This document shows, in pieces, positions 63,339 to 64,000 of a stretch of DNA of 64,000 nucleotides. The stretch comes from Defluviicoccus sp. GTDB taxonomy: Bacteria > Pseudomonadota > Alphaproteobacteria > Rhodospirillales > Defluviicoccaceae. Below the pieces are notes generated by a model, which was not told the origin of the DNA, searched no databases, and saw only the letters and a program-made list of their open reading frames with translations. The number at the start of each line of letters is the position of its first letter. The first letter of the stretch is position 1. The translations under genes were made by a program, and so were the position numbers. The stretch is from the NCBI GenBank assembly GCA_029624735.1, contig JARSSM010000015.1:1-64000 (forward strand), in the 5' to 3' direction.

Positions 63339-64000
63339 CGCACCATTCCACGACCCAAGCCCCCGCCGGGCCGCTGCGGCAGCGCAGCAGCTCCAGCCGC
63401 CAGCGGCTGCGGATGCCGGGCGCGTCGGCAATTCCGGGGACAGCGCCGACCTGCCAGCGGGTGACGGCCCAGGCGGCAGCGGCCGCAGCCGTGCCGGGTC
63501 GCAACAGGAGCGCCGTGCCGCCGCTTGCCTCGGCCGCCAGTTGCAGCCGGCGCAGGCCGATCGGCGCGAGCGCCGTGGTTTCCCCCAGCACCGCCGCCAG
63601 CGCGGAGCAGCGCAGCGCGTCTTCCATCACGCAGAGCACATCCGCCTCGCGCTCGACATGCACCATCAGCAGCCGGGCGGGATCGAGGCCCATGCCGGCA
63701 AGCCCGGGTGCATAGAGGCCGCAGCGGCGCCGGCACCACAGCACGTGCCTGCCCCGCCCGGCGAAGCGGGCCAGGAGGACGGCAGCGAACGCGGCGGCAG
63801 CAGCGCTCGCATCGGCTGCCAGGATCTCGTGCAGGCAGCCGCGCGGCAGGCCGCCCCAGGGCAGGGTGCGGTCAATCGCGGCGAGGCCGAGCGGCACCGG
63901 CGGCCGGGCGGTTGTGCCCTTGCTGCGCGCCTGCCCGGTTCGCAACTGAGCCTGCAGGGCGGCGATCGTAAGCGCGGCAGGCGGACGGGAGGGCAGGGCA
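63238..64000 (-). CDS. imuA: ImuA, RecA-like mutagenesis factor, 5' end outside the window
   Basis: The frame runs open to the end of the window, so the start is beyond position 64000. The visible part has LGLAAIDRTLPWGGLPRGCLHEIL, an RecA/SulA-like core with a degraded nucleotide loop, HVEREADVLCVMEDALRC, and the ImuA end SRWRLELLRCRSGPAGAWVVEWCDETDRLALAAEL. It associates with ImuB. The last 100 bases overlap imuB in another frame. The TTG at 63945 is not the true start because the frame extends through it. Confidence 0.9.
   Translation of the reverse strand, partial: ALPSRPPAALTIAALQAQLRTGQARSKGTTARPPVPLGLAAIDRTLPWGGLPRGCLHEILAADASAAAAAFAAVLLARFAGRGRHVLWCRRRCGLYAPGLAGMGLDPARLLMVHVEREADVLCVMEDALRCSALAAVLGETTALAPIGLRRLQLAAEASGGTALLLRPGTAAAAAAWAVTRWQVGAVPGIADAPGIRSRWRLELLRCRSGPAGAWVVEWCDETDRLALAAELRHRPPAPAAWHPGRQPSARAG

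Overview
The window is high-GC DNA from an alphaproteobacterium, most likely of the order Rhodospirillales. The main evidence is the conserved run ntrB-ntrC-ntrY-ntrX-trkA-(D-amino acid transaminase)-(HAD phosphatase)-hfq-hflX at 37.9-49.0 kb, a fused ispDF next to it, and an imuA-imuB-dnaE2 mutagenesis cassette at the right end. The placement is inference from gene order; species is not claimed.

Layout. 0-1.2 kb is the end of an integrated element: a C-terminally truncated tyrosine integrase, repeated GGGGTAACA sites, a 46-base 3' piece of tRNA-Lys that looks like an attachment-site duplication, then an IS6-family transposase remnant. 1.5-9.0 kb carries envelope and periplasmic genes (DUF1254, a two-TM protein, lipoprotein hydrolase, DUF4105, DUF3015, a small cytochrome c). 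tRNA-Glu, a VOC protein and polyphosphate kinase follow. 12.8-17.0 kb is a small defence/toxin-antitoxin island: Xre-RES, DUF2442, an ATPase-TIR fusion and HicBA. 17.2-21.9 kb holds a minus-strand operon that combines a 52-residue membrane peptide, a sodium-pump decarboxylase beta subunit and a KdpDE-like pair whose kinase has lost its phospho-accepting histidine. 22.1-31.5 kb is an ABC-transporter capsule export locus (kpsS, kpsC, kpsD/E/T/M-like and a lipoprotein). 31.9-36.4 kb holds a SYLF protein, cutA, an RHH protein, palindromic repeat units, a second cutA whose 5' end was replaced by repeat DNA, and an AT-rich AIPR-family defence gene.

36.5-50.0 kb is core chromosome: isoprenoid synthesis (ispDF), nitrogen two-component regulation (ntrBC, ntrYX), potassium uptake (trkA), RNA chaperone hfq and GTPase hflX. 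50.0-55.5 kb is accessory again: FitAB-like toxin-antitoxin, an alpha/beta hydrolase flanked by a duplicated toxin-gene end, two tandem 450-base units each with a decayed GIY-YIG nuclease, and a compact reverse transcriptase overlapped by a 50-codon ORF and preceded by a non-coding stretch with hairpin and repeat structure. The right end (55.6-64 kb) has two oxidoreductases, an orphan ParA and the imuA-imuB-dnaE2 translesion cassette, with imuA running off the window.

The strongest candidate for an undescribed system is the reverse transcriptase locus at 53.7-55.0 kb. The ATPase-TIR protein at 14.5-16.0 kb and the histidine-less KdpD-like operon at 17.2-20.9 kb come next. No CRISPR array, rRNA or complete insertion sequence was seen.
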